NCBI GenBank assembly: GCA_022842065.1 | Contig: JALHQH010000012.1 | Location: 228,612 to 292,611 of the forward strand | DNA from: Caldilineaceae bacterium | GTDB taxonomy: Bacteria > Chloroflexota > Anaerolineae > Caldilineales > Caldilineaceae | Reading direction: 5' to 3' | DNA: 64,000 nucleotides | Shown here: one piece after another, positions 33,238 through 41,023 of the stretch | How positions within the stretch are numbered: the stretch's first letter is position 1 | Layout: every line of letters starts with the position of its first letter | Translations under genes and position numbers: made by a program | The notes under the pieces: generated by a model | Told to the model about the DNA's origin: nothing | What the model saw: the letters and a program-made list of their open reading frames with translations, nothing else | The model's database searches: none

Positions 33238-34731
33238 CTAATGCGCTGGTCCGACCGTCGCCAACTCGACAATCCGCTCCTCGCTGGCCTCTGCCCGGCT
33301 CAATTCACCAGCGAGCCGCCCATCATTCATCACCAGAATGCGGTCGCTCATGCCGAGGATTTCGGGCAATTCGGAGGAGATCAGTAGGATGGCGACGCCA
33401 CGGTCAGCGAGTTGACGCATCAGGCTGTAAATTTCGAATTTGGCCCCCACGTCGATGCCGCGTGTCGGTTCGTCGAGGATGATCACCGCGGGTTTCGTCT
33501 CCAGCCACTTGGCGAGCACCACCTTTTGCTGGTTGCCACCGCTGAGAAATTGCACCTCCTGCGCGGGCGAAGCCATCACAATCGAGAGCGACTGGCGGGC
33601 GGCGTCAATCACTGCGTCTTCCTGCCCCCGCTGGATGACCCCATTACGCGTCAGTCGATCCAAGATCGGCAAGGTGAGATTGCTGCGGATCGGCTGGTCG
33701 ATAAAAAGTCCCTGCCGTTTGCGATCTTCAGGGGCGAGGGCCAGCCCGGCCGCAATTGCCTGACGCGGATCGTGGCCACGTAGCGGAACCCCCTTGATGG
33801 TTATGCTGCCGTGCTTTAAAGGGTCCGCACCAAAGAGCGCCCGCGCCACTTCGCTGCGCCCGGAACCGACCATGCCCGCCAGCCCCACAATTTCACCCGC
33901 CTGCAAGGTGAGTGAAACCCCTTGCAGACGGTCGTTATGCAAATCCTGCGCCATCAACACCGCTGCGCCCGGTTGGCGATTACCTTTGGGAAAGATCTCC
34001 TCCAGCGTGCGGCCCACCATGAGGGTGATCAGTTCACTGCGGCTCACCGCGCTGACCGGTTTGGTGGCGACATGTTGACCATCCTTCAGCACCGTCACCG
34101 TATCGGCAATCTCAAAAATTTCATTGAGCCGATGCGAAATATAGATGACGGTGACGCCCTCGGCCTTGAGGGTGCGGATAATTGTAAAGAGCTTTGCCAA
34201 CTCTTCGCCGGCCAAAATCGCCGACGGTTCGTCCATTACGATCAGGTCGGCCTGTTGCGAAAGGGCCTTGGCGATCTCGACGATCTGCTGGCTGGCGACC
34301 GGCAACTCACCGACTTGGCCATAGGGATCGAGCGCAAGACCGAGCCGCGCCAGCAATGCCTTGGTCTCAGCGACCAAGTGCCGTTGGTCGATCACGCCAA
34401 AACGATTGCGTGGTTCGTGGCCCAGGAAAATATTCTCCGCCACACTCATCAGCGGCAACAGGTTGAGTTCCTGGTAGACAATCCGAATGCCCAGATCAAG
34501 CGCCTGGCGCGTAGAAAAATGGGTGTAGGTCTGCCCCTTGAAGACAATCTCCCCGCGGTCCGCCTGGTAGGCCCCGGCCAGAATCTTCATCAACGTCGAT
34601 TTGCCCGCCCCATTTTCGCCCAACAAGGCATGGACCGTGCCTGGTTCACAGGCAAACGAAACATCCTCCAGCGCGCGTACGCCGGCGAATGTTTTAGAGA
34701 TATGGTGCATGGCCAGGAGTGGTTGGGTCAT
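33238..34731 (-). CDS. Sugar/nucleoside ABC transporter ATP-binding protein (RbsA/MglA type, two ABC domains)
   Basis: 497 residues with two tandem ATPase domains. Domain 1: Walker A GENGAGKST near 38-46, a degenerate signature (LPVASQQIVEIAKAL) and Walker B LIVMDEPSA. Domain 2: a GMVGSGRSEV P-loop substitute, LSGGNQQKVVLAKWL and VIILDEPTRGIDVG. This asymmetric layout is standard for RbsA, MglA and XylG. Fifth-position details do not fix the substrate, but the operon includes a nucleoside hydrolase. A 21-bp inverted repeat separates it from the upstream solute-binding protein gene. Confidence 0.93.
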   Translation of the reverse strand: MTQPLLAMHHISKTFAGVRALEDVSFACEPGTVHALLGENGAGKSTLMKILAGAYQADRGEIVFKGQTYTHFSTRQALDLGIRIVYQELNLLPLMSVAENIFLGHEPRNRFGVIDQRHLVAETKALLARLGLALDPYGQVGELPVASQQIVEIAKALSQQADLIVMDEPSAILAGEELAKLFTIIRTLKAEGVTVIYISHRLNEIFEIADTVTVLKDGQHVATKPVSAVSRSELITLMVGRTLEEIFPKGNRQPGAAVLMAQDLHNDRLQGVSLTLQAGEIVGLAGMVGSGRSEVARALFGADPLKHGSITIKGVPLRGHDPRQAIAAGLALAPEDRKRQGLFIDQPIRSNLTLPILDRLTRNGVIQRGQEDAVIDAARQSLSIVMASPAQEVQFLSGGNQQKVVLAKWLETKPAVIILDEPTRGIDVGAKFEIYSLMRQLADRGVAILLISSELPEILGMSDRILVMNDGRLAGELSRAEASEERIVELATVGPAH

Positions 34732-34753
34732 GGTGAGTGGGTAAAGGTAAATC

Positions 34754-34822
34754 GGTAAATCAGTAGATAAGTAAGTCGGCTACTCATACCTATCTACCGA
34801 TTTACTTATCTACTGATTTACC
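34754..34822. repeat. Intercistronic hairpin between solute-binding protein and ATPase genes
   Basis: Perfect 21-bp arms (34754-34774, 34802-34822), 27-nt loop, all AT-rich GATTTAC/TATCTAC words. It starts 7 bp past the solute-binding protein stop. Such hairpins commonly protect the abundant binding-protein mRNA and lower expression of downstream genes. A relative without full symmetry is at 54820-54907. Confidence 0.75.
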
Positions 34823-34829
34823 AATCTAC

Positions 34830-35978
34830 CTACTTCATGTACCCCAATTCCTTCATCTTCTCTTCGCTGAGGAAGATGGGGCCGAAGACATCGTCGCTCC
34901 AAGCGGCGTTGTAGAAGGCGTCCAGGTCGGCGGTGCTAAAGGTGCCGCTGTTGGGGATCGAGTCACGGAAGTCGATAAAGCGCTTGACGGGGTTACCGGC
35001 GAGAATTTCTAATGCCGTGTCGATGCAGGTGCGCACCATGGCGTTGGGATATTGCCAGCCGGCAAAGGGGATATTGTTCTCTTTGGCCAAACGCAGGAAG
35101 CCATTGGCATATTCACCACCACCCAGCGGTGGGACGGGCAGGTTCGCTTCGAGGAAGGCTTCGATAATCCCTTGGCTCATTTGTGCGCCGCCGGACCAGA
35201 TGCCCTGAATGTCGGCCCCATAGGTGGCGACCCACTGCTCAGCAATCTTTTTGGCTTCGGCGGTGGACCATTGGCCATATTGCTCATCCAGGATCGTGAT
35301 ATCGGGGTACTTGGCCCAGGTGGCGGCCGCGCCTTCGGCCATCGCTTCGGCGGTTGTCACGCCGGGGATGCCCTTCATGACCACGATGTTCCCCTGGCCA
35401 CCCAACGCATCGGCGACAAATTCGGCTAGCCCCGCGCCGGCATCAAAGAGATTCGTGCCCACCTCGGTGACAAAATCATCACCAGGCACGTTGCTGGCAC
35501 AGAGCACCACTGGCACCCCTTCGGCCATCGCCCGCGCAATGGGTGCTTGGAGGGAGGGCCCCATCGGCACCACGATCAAGGCATCCGGCTCCTGGCTGAG
35601 CAGATCTTCAATCTGCGGCACTTGGGTGTCGGCATTGCCATTGGCATCAGCATAAAGCAACTCGGCGATGACATCAGTCCCCTTTTCTTCCACATAAGCA
35701 CGCGCGTGTTCGTCAAAGAGCGTTGCCCACGCATTGGTTGGACCCTGGGCGGCCAGCGCAATGCGATAGGGGCCATCTTTCTTAAAGGTCGCAGTGTCAT
35801 AGGTTGCATCAATGCGCGCATTCAGGCTGTCAAGGTATTCACTGCCGCTGTCTGCTGGTTCTTCAGCGCTGCTCGCGGTGGCAGCGGGTTCTTCCGCCGC
35901 CGGTGCTTGGGCCACCGGCGCGCAGGCCACCAACAGCAAGGACAGGATGATGACGAATGGCAAAATACGTTTGAACAT
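34830..35978 (-). CDS. Sugar/nucleoside ABC transporter substrate-binding lipoprotein
   Basis: 382-residue periplasmic-binding protein of the RbsB/family-2 type (Peripla_BP_4). The signal sequence ends with lipobox LLLVAC (Cys near 19), followed by a P/A/E-rich linker to about residue 50. The core has the expected lobes: YRIALAAQGPTNAWATLFDE, PDALIVVPMGPSLQAPIARA, GVPVVLCASNVPGDDFVTEV and GNIVVMKGIPGVTTAEAMAEG. The frame opens earlier, but 35978 follows AAGGAG by 5 bases. It binds the imported sugar or nucleoside and delivers it to the two permeases. Confidence 0.93.
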   Translation of the reverse strand: MFKRILPFVIILSLLLVACAPVAQAPAAEEPAATASSAEEPADSGSEYLDSLNARIDATYDTATFKKDGPYRIALAAQGPTNAWATLFDEHARAYVEEKGTDVIAELLYADANGNADTQVPQIEDLLSQEPDALIVVPMGPSLQAPIARAMAEGVPVVLCASNVPGDDFVTEVGTNLFDAGAGLAEFVADALGGQGNIVVMKGIPGVTTAEAMAEGAAATWAKYPDITILDEQYGQWSTAEAKKIAEQWVATYGADIQGIWSGGAQMSQGIIEAFLEANLPVPPLGGGEYANGFLRLAKENNIPFAGWQYPNAMVRTCIDTALEILAGNPVKRFIDFRDSIPNSGTFSTADLDAFYNAAWSDDVFGPIFLSEEKMKELGYMK

Positions 35979-36344
35979 GTTTACTCCTTCGATGTTGAAT
36001 AGAACTATTATGCATTGCCGCCTTGAAATAAATTTCAGGCTAAAAACCAAAGTCGGTCAATCGGATCGCCCGGCGCTGCTGAAGATAAGCAGTAGATGCG
36101 GTAAGCCGCGCCACAGGCTGAAGCCCTGTGGTTGGTAGGCGAAGCCCTGTTAAAGCAGGCTACAACAGACGTGCGCTTTCGCGCAGCATTGTTGATCAGG
36201 CGCTGAATCGGGAACTCGCTGGGAGCAGCGCCCGATGCATTGGGTTTATACTTCCCAAAAGCCCGATTCATCGGGCGCTGTTCATAGCCGGACGGCTTTA
36301 GCCTCCGGCGATCTCGGTATACCAAAACAATTATGGCATAAATT
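35979..36344. repeat. Palindromic-unit repeats between permease and solute-binding protein genes
   Basis: 366 bp without a gene. CCGCCTTGAAATAAATTTCA (starting 36018, element to 36043) is a palindromic unit also present at 59640-59665. CGGCTTTAGCCTCCGGCG and GATCTCG at 36294-36316 recur at 53746-53770 and, inverted, near 52342-52360. In between are several hairpins of the GAAGCCCTG / GCCCGATTCATCGGGC kind. The rest shows nothing recognisable. Confidence 0.75.
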
Positions 36345-37319
36345 TCAACTGCGCGCCTGCCCGCTGCTCGAATAGAGCGCAACTGCCGCGATCACCACCA
36401 ACCCCTTGACGACCAATTGCACCTGGACATCCAGCCCCAGTTGCAACATCAGGCTGCTGAGCAATTGCACCAGCAACACGCCAGCCGCCGTACCAAGCAG
36501 CGTGCCCTTACCGCCGGCAAAGCTGGTGCCGCCCACCACCGCCGCGGTAATCGAGTCGAGATCAAAGCCGCGACCGAGGTAACGATCCACATAACCCACA
36601 TAGCCACTCAGCACCACACCGGCCAACACCGCCAACAAACTACAGAGTATATAGACGGAGATCAGTACCCGATCCACGCTTACGCCAGAGAGATAGGCCG
36701 TCACGCGGTTGCTGCCCACGGCAAAGATCCGGCGACCATAGGGGGTGCGCAGCAGGATAAAGCCCAGCAGCAAGCTCAACCCCACCCAGAGCAGAAAGGA
36801 GACCGGCATCACCCCGACCGGCGCGCCCAGCAGACTCAAGCCGTCGGGCACCTGGCCACTGGGAATGCCCTTGGTATAGGCGAGTTGACCACCGCGGATC
36901 AAGACCAACATGCCAAGGGTTGCCACAAAGGGGGGCACGTTGCGTTTGGTGATCAGCAGCCCGTTACCCAGCCCGATCAGCGCGCCTATCACCAAGGCGA
37001 TCAGCACCGCTGGCGCAATCAGGCTATTCTGCCCTTCGCCCACATCGGCGATGATCACCGAGGTCAGCACAATCACGCCGGTTACGGAGAGATCAAGGCC
37101 ACCGACTAACATCACCAGCGTTTGCCCCATGGCGACAATGCCGAGTTGTGAAGCCTGACGCAGATTGAGAAAGATCGACTGCGCGCTATAGATCGTGGGG
37201 CTGATGATCGCGGCCACGATCATCAGTAACGCCAAGGCCAGATAAACCCCATAGTTGGCAAGCAAGCGGCGCAGCGAAAATGACGTATGACGAACGGATG
37301 AATGGGTAACAATCGACAT
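36345..37319 (-). CDS. ABC transporter permease, ribose/nucleoside type (BPD_transp_2)
   Basis: 324-residue inner-membrane permease, the first gene of the importer operon. About ten hydrophobic segments. Motifs GQTLVMLVGGLDLSVTGV near 70-87 and AAVVGGTSFAGGKGTLLGT near 265-283 mirror those of the second permease (31238-32212), yet the two sequences differ widely, so this is an old duplication or pair. The two probably form a heterodimer with one RbsA-type ATPase. Upstream is an 8-bp tandem array. Confidence 0.92.
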   Translation of the reverse strand: MSIVTHSSVRHTSFSLRRLLANYGVYLALALLMIVAAIISPTIYSAQSIFLNLRQASQLGIVAMGQTLVMLVGGLDLSVTGVIVLTSVIIADVGEGQNSLIAPAVLIALVIGALIGLGNGLLITKRNVPPFVATLGMLVLIRGGQLAYTKGIPSGQVPDGLSLLGAPVGVMPVSFLLWVGLSLLLGFILLRTPYGRRIFAVGSNRVTAYLSGVSVDRVLISVYILCSLLAVLAGVVLSGYVGYVDRYLGRGFDLDSITAAVVGGTSFAGGKGTLLGTAAGVLLVQLLSSLMLQLGLDVQVQLVVKGLVVIAAVALYSSSGQARS

Positions 37320-37350
37320 GGTTGCGGACTATCGCTCAGGTGTGAAAGGG

Positions 37351-37430
37351 TGCAGAGTTGCAGAGTTGCAGGGTTGCAGAGTTGCAGGGTTGTAGGGTTG
37401 CAGAGTTGCAGAGTTGCAGGGTTGCAGGGG
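37351..37430. repeat. Tandem array of an 8-bp unit (TGCAGRGT)
   Basis: Ten head-to-tail copies of TGCAGAGT or TGCAGGGT (one copy with a TGTAGGGT change). Inverted copies follow at 37480-37526 (ACCCTGCAACTCTGC), so the region could fold back. It fills the gap between the importer operon and the PPOX gene, whose end it touches. Period 8 is not a coding pattern. Confidence 0.9.
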
Positions 37431-37525
37431 GGAAATGGTAACATCTGGGTGACAGTACAACGCAACCTTGCACCTCTCCTACTTGGCCACCCTGCACTTT
37501 GCTACCTTGCCACCCTGCAACTCTG

Positions 37526-38014
37526 CTACTTATCCAAATACTTCTCATGCCACTCCACGCCTTCCCAAGAGACGGTCTTGACGGGCGTGAATTTGATCAA
37601 GTAGCGGGGGCGGTCGTTGGTGGGGACCAGATATTCCGGGCCGCGTTCGCCGAGATAGCGGACGGCCATGCGGTTGGCCACTTCGAGACATTTGCCGGCC
37701 ATGGGCGTCGGCCCTTCAACAATTTCGGCGTGCCCCTTCATCACCAAACGCGTATAGGGAGCCACATCAAGCGCACAGGAGATTGCCACATTCGGGTTGG
37801 CTTGAATATGTTTGATCCAGACCGATTTTTCCCGCGGCACGATCCACATTGATGTGCCATCCCACTCTTCCCAAACCGGCGTGATATAGGGAAAGCCATC
37901 ATCGCCAAAGGTGGCGACGCGCGCCACCACAGGGCCGGCCAGAAACTCGGCGATTTCTGCTGCGGTCAGGCCGCGCATTTTACCCATCCACTCTGGGTAT
38001 TTTCGTTCACTCAT
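37526..38014 (-). CDS. Pyridoxamine 5'-phosphate oxidase-fold (PPOX) flavin/F420-binding protein
   Basis: 162 residues with the split-barrel fold: LTAAEIAEFLAGPVVARVAT, DGFPYITPVWEEWDGTSMWI, a PREKSVWIKHIQANPNVAIS segment and YTRLVMKGHAEIVE. It closes with RPRYLIKFTPVKTVSWEG. Family members bind FMN or F420 and reduce or oxidise small molecules, or bind haem. The cofactor is not deducible here. It is transcribed alone from the promoter at 38044-38072. Confidence 0.85.
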   Translation of the reverse strand: MSERKYPEWMGKMRGLTAAEIAEFLAGPVVARVATFGDDGFPYITPVWEEWDGTSMWIVPREKSVWIKHIQANPNVAISCALDVAPYTRLVMKGHAEIVEGPTPMAGKCLEVANRMAVRYLGERGPEYLVPTNDRPRYLIKFTPVKTVSWEGVEWHEKYLDK

Positions 38015-38043
38015 GGTGGTGACTAGCTCCTAGTGCATCATTA

Positions 38044-38072
38044 ATTGTAGAAGTGTCTGGTCTGAAGGTGAA
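38044..38072 (-). promoter_or_regulatory. Promoter of the PPOX gene
   Basis: Minus strand TTCACC (38067-38072), 17 bp, TACAAT (38044-38049), 30 bp ahead of the start. Confidence 0.6.
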
Positions 38073-38164
38073 AGGATGTGGGGGATTGTATACCAACAAG
38101 GTATACCAGCAGTGTACCCGATCGCGCCTGATCGATCAAGCTGTAGTGAGGTCAGCGCACACCA

Positions 38165-38800
38165 TCAGCCGCGATGACCGCGAAACGCCTCATCCTGATC
38201 GGGCAGGCGGGGCACATCTTGGCGATCCCAGGCATTGCGCCCATAGACTGCATGAATCCCCATGATTTGACGCCGCATTGGCGTATTCGCCCAGTCCAGG
38301 ATCGCTTGGGGTGGCATTCGCTCCTCCCATTTCTTCACCCAAAAGGGCATGTAGCCATAGATCACTGTGCGCCGGTCGCGTGGGCTGACATTGCCCAAGC
38401 CGGTATGCCAGCAGATCACATTCCAAATGACGGCGCTCCCGGCCGGCCCGATCATCTTTTTGTGACCGGGCATAGCGGTCAAGTTTTCGCGCGTATACTG
38501 GTCGCGCGGGGGATCGTCGATGCGGGTGTGCGAACCGGGGACCAGCGTGAAACAGCCCATGTCCTCGTCCTGATCATCCAGGAAGTAGAAGATTTTGGCT
38601 TTTAAGGCATATTTGGGATGAACATAGGGTGGCCAATCGCGATGCCAGCCTGTATGCGCATTGGTGCCCGCATGGTGGTTGTGGCAGATCATCTCCATCA
38701 CTTGATAATTCGGCCCGATCACATCTTCGATAATCGGCATGGTTAGTGGGTTGGCCGCCAAATCGAGAAAGAGATCATCATAGGCGTAAATATTGTTCAT
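38165..38800 (-). pseudogene. 5'-truncated phytanoyl-CoA dioxygenase (PhyH) family gene
   Basis: 211 residues from ATG at 38800, which is 50-70 fewer than typical relatives. The catalytic half is intact: HTGWHRDW (iron ligands H, D), GCFTLVPGSHTR, GSAVIWNVICWHTGLGN and RDRRTVIYGYMPFW. The N-terminal entry motif and first strands are missing. The same frame is open for about 30 codons upstream of the ATG and still reads like the family (GNGPDAHTMNNIYAYD), then a stop appears. There is no ribosome site ahead of the ATG. So the gene probably lost its 5' end. It could still be translated as a short form. Confidence 0.65.
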
Positions 38801-38959
38801 GGTATGAGCATCGGGGCCATTGCCATAGCCGCCGCTAGATGATAAGTTTTTTCTCGTGTAGATGAGTGGGTTTGATTATCATCTATGCCCAACCGCAGTA
38901 TAGCAACTCCAGCAGTGCCACGCTTGTGACCAGATCCAACCCGCCACAAGCGCAAAACC

Positions 38960-39028
38960 CAAAATAACGCCCTGTTTTGCACCAAGTGACTCCGTGAGCC
39001 GCCTGGTGCAAAACAGGGCGTTATTTTG
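38960..39028. terminator. Long palindrome after the kinase-like gene
   Basis: Perfect 25-bp arms (38960-38984, 39004-39028), 19-nt loop, AAAATAACGCCCTGTTTTGC type. It starts 42 bp past the stop of the kinase-like gene (39070). It lies next to the break in the PhyH pseudogene. Confidence 0.7.
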
Positions 39029-39069
39029 ACTATACTTTGTGAATTTTGCTTATCATATTGATTCAGGCG

Positions 39070-39807
39070 CTATTCAGCGGCGCGAAATTCTTCCTCAACT
39101 AGCCAGATGGCCTCCCAGCCCGTCAGCAGCAAAAGCTCGCGCCAGAAGAGTAGCCAACAGACGGCGTAATAGAGCCGCCCCCACGGCCCACGCCAGCGCA
39201 CGTGGTCATAATCCACTAGGACGATGCGCGGTTCGGCTTCATGGGTAAGCAACAAGTTATGTGAACGCCCTAAACTTTGGGTGAAAAAGTGCCAAACCCG
39301 TTTGGGCCACATCAAAGGCGTGTTCATCTGCCGCCGTTCGGCCACGTTACGGCTAAAGGTGCCGTAGAGGTCGGGCATGTGACCGCTGCGTTTGTAACAG
39401 CGGAGCGCACGGCGCAGCACCACAAGCAATTGTCGCTCAACTTGTGCCCACTTGCGCGGCGTTAGTGTTCGATAGTCCATCGCCGCCAGTGGTACTGCCC
39501 CGCCTAAATAGGGCTGAATGGCAACTGTGTAAATTTTGCCTACCCCATCCTGTACCACTACGAACTGGCTAGGAATTGTGTGTTCAGCCCCCAGATAATG
39601 AGTAAATTGCCCCGCCGCCTTGCGTAAACTGGTTGCTTGTGTTAAGGCTGCTTCGACCGAGTTATCCTCAACACCTTTGAGCTTTACAACATAGCACGCA
39701 TCATCTGTTCGATAAACATCGGTTTCACTACCGCCACCAATACGTTCTAGCGGCTGTCTCTGTGCCAAAAATGTAAAGAGTGTACCTACTACACGCTGGT
39801 TTGTCAT
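39070..39807 (-). CDS. Protein-kinase-like fold protein of unknown function
   Basis: 245 residues. The N-terminal part has IGGGSETDVYRTDDACYVVK, which resembles the glycine loop and ATP-binding Lys of kinase-fold proteins. A helix resembling VERQLLVVLRRALRCYKRSG follows, then SHNLLLTHEAEPRIVLVDYDHVRWRG near 190-215, which could hold the metal-binding Asp in DYD. The C-terminus has a hydrophobic stretch (LLYYAVCWLLFWRELLLL). This fits an atypical kinase of the YrbL/Kdo-kinase sort but is not a firm match. It follows the small membrane protein gene after a 25-bp gap on the same strand. Confidence 0.6.
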   Translation of the reverse strand: MTNQRVVGTLFTFLAQRQPLERIGGGSETDVYRTDDACYVVKLKGVEDNSVEAALTQATSLRKAAGQFTHYLGAEHTIPSQFVVVQDGVGKIYTVAIQPYLGGAVPLAAMDYRTLTPRKWAQVERQLLVVLRRALRCYKRSGHMPDLYGTFSRNVAERRQMNTPLMWPKRVWHFFTQSLGRSHNLLLTHEAEPRIVLVDYDHVRWRGPWGRLYYAVCWLLFWRELLLLTGWEAIWLVEEEFRAAE

Positions 39808-39832
39808 TTTTGTCCGTCAATTCTTTTGCTCG

Positions 39833-40132
39833 CTACGGCTTTTGTTTGCCAATGCTTGTGCTCGCTAAATGCGCAAATGGCAAACTTCTCCATAGCTCTT
39901 TCAGCAGGGTCAATTCCCAGCCTAGCAGCCAGCTTCCCAACAGGAGCAGGGGGATGCCCGGCAGCAAGGGCAGCAGGATGCCGATAACACCCAATCCGAT
40001 AGCAAGCCAACCAGCAAGCACGCGCAACGAACGCTGTGTGTGAATCGGCAACTTGGCAAACAGATTGGCTGAGTTCTTGAAGATCACGCGACTGCTCCTT
40101 TCATATGCATCTAAACCGCTCTCATCTTTCAT
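39833..40132 (-). CDS. Small membrane protein, PGPGW/DUF454-like
   Basis: 99 residues with two membrane helices joined by a short Pro-rich turn: VLAGWLAIGLGVIGILLPLL, then PGIPLLLLGSWLLGWE. This LPLLPGxPxLLLG arrangement is that of the PGPGW/DUF454 small membrane protein family, whose function is unknown. The N-terminal 45 residues are polar. ATG at 40132. It is upstream of the kinase-like gene in one probable transcript. Confidence 0.75.
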   Translation of the reverse strand: MKDESGLDAYERSSRVIFKNSANLFAKLPIHTQRSLRVLAGWLAIGLGVIGILLPLLPGIPLLLLGSWLLGWELTLLKELWRSLPFAHLASTSIGKQKP

Positions 40133-40265
40133 CTCTAACTACCTTTCTGAGGGCACAGCAAGCTAACTACCAGCAGTAGAGGTGAAATCCCTAATCAGCG
40201 CGGGGATAATTCCCCAATTTTTCCCTAGTACACAGGGGCGTAAATAAGCCAATAGCTCACCAGTG

Positions 40266-40333
40266 CCTAGCCGCGCCCCATGGGCACCCGGTGACCGGCG
40301 CCGGTCACCGGGTGCCCATGGGGCGCGGCTAGG
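40266..40333. repeat. 68-bp perfect palindrome without a spacer
   Basis: 34-bp arms meeting at 40299/40300 with no mismatch and no loop; the centre reads GACCGGCGCCGGTC. It lies in an 855-bp gap (40133-40987) that has no coding potential. It could form a cruciform. A further hairpin is at 40646-40669 (AAGCACTGTTT / AAACAGTGCTT). Confidence 0.95.
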
Positions 40334-40491
40334 GCCACGAGCGTACTCGACGCGTTACATCACGCTGGGTTTATTTAGGCCGCACTGTACTAGTCTTATA
40401 GACGAGTCAAATAAACATGGCACTTAGTCTATACCTATGACAGCAGAAAAGCTGAGCCATATTTATTGGTGGGATCTATTATACCAGCGGT

Positions 40492-40538
40492 TGTCATAAT
40501 TTACATTTTCTACACAAGTAAAAATGTAAATTATGACA
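40492..40538. repeat. AT-rich inverted repeat
   Basis: Perfect 18-bp arms (40492-40509, 40521-40538) with an 11-nt spacer. Same 855-bp gap as the 68-bp palindrome. Confidence 0.8.
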
Positions 40539-40883
40539 GAACCGAGTATAGATGCGACACAGCACGCCTTGCCGCTCTACAGTAACACCAACTTCTACAT
40601 TGTGCCCGCTGCTGTTGACCGTCTAGCTACTTTCAGTTGTTCAAAAAGCACTGTTTGAAAACAGTGCTTACTTTAGATGGTTGACATTCTGTCGGGATAA
40701 GAGCTTGCTCTGTACAGGGTGTGCGGAGAGCTTAGGGTTTCCAGTTCATGGTCGCTGCGCGGCTCAATTAGGTTTTGCGATAGGGCGTGGATAACGATGA
40801 CATGTGATCACAGTTTGTACCGTGCTTGTTGCTAATGGCTGGACAAGGTAAAATATAATTCTTTCATTACCTCGACCGTATCT

Positions 40884-40988
40884 TCTCAATAAGTAGGGGT
40901 GCCTAGCAGGCAACCGGGTGAGGCGGAATCGTCGCGTAGCGATGAGGCCATCGATTTCCCCTCATGCCCGTACCGTGAATTATTGAGA
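40884..40988. repeat. Structured inverted-repeat element directly before the tricorn gene
   Basis: About 105 bp bounded by TCTCAATAA and TTATTGAGA (9-bp arms). Inside are a hairpin TGCC-TAGCA-GGCA, a stem CGGGTGAGG / CCTCA-TG-CCCG, and nested GGAATCG / CGATTTCC and CGATG-AGGC-CATCG. The right arm covers the A of a possible ATG at 40988. It looks like a small palindromic mobile element or a leader RNA; I recognise no riboswitch class. Confidence 0.5.
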
Positions 40989-41023
40989 TGATACCCTCGA
41001 CCGATCAGAAAGCATCTAGCACC

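Noticed and set aside
37351..37430. CRISPR array
   Set aside because: The period is 8 bp with no unique spacers and no cas genes.
40884..40988. TPP or other riboswitch before the tricorn gene
   Set aside because: No CUGAGA / ACCUGA or other conserved riboswitch core, and a protease gene is not an expected target.
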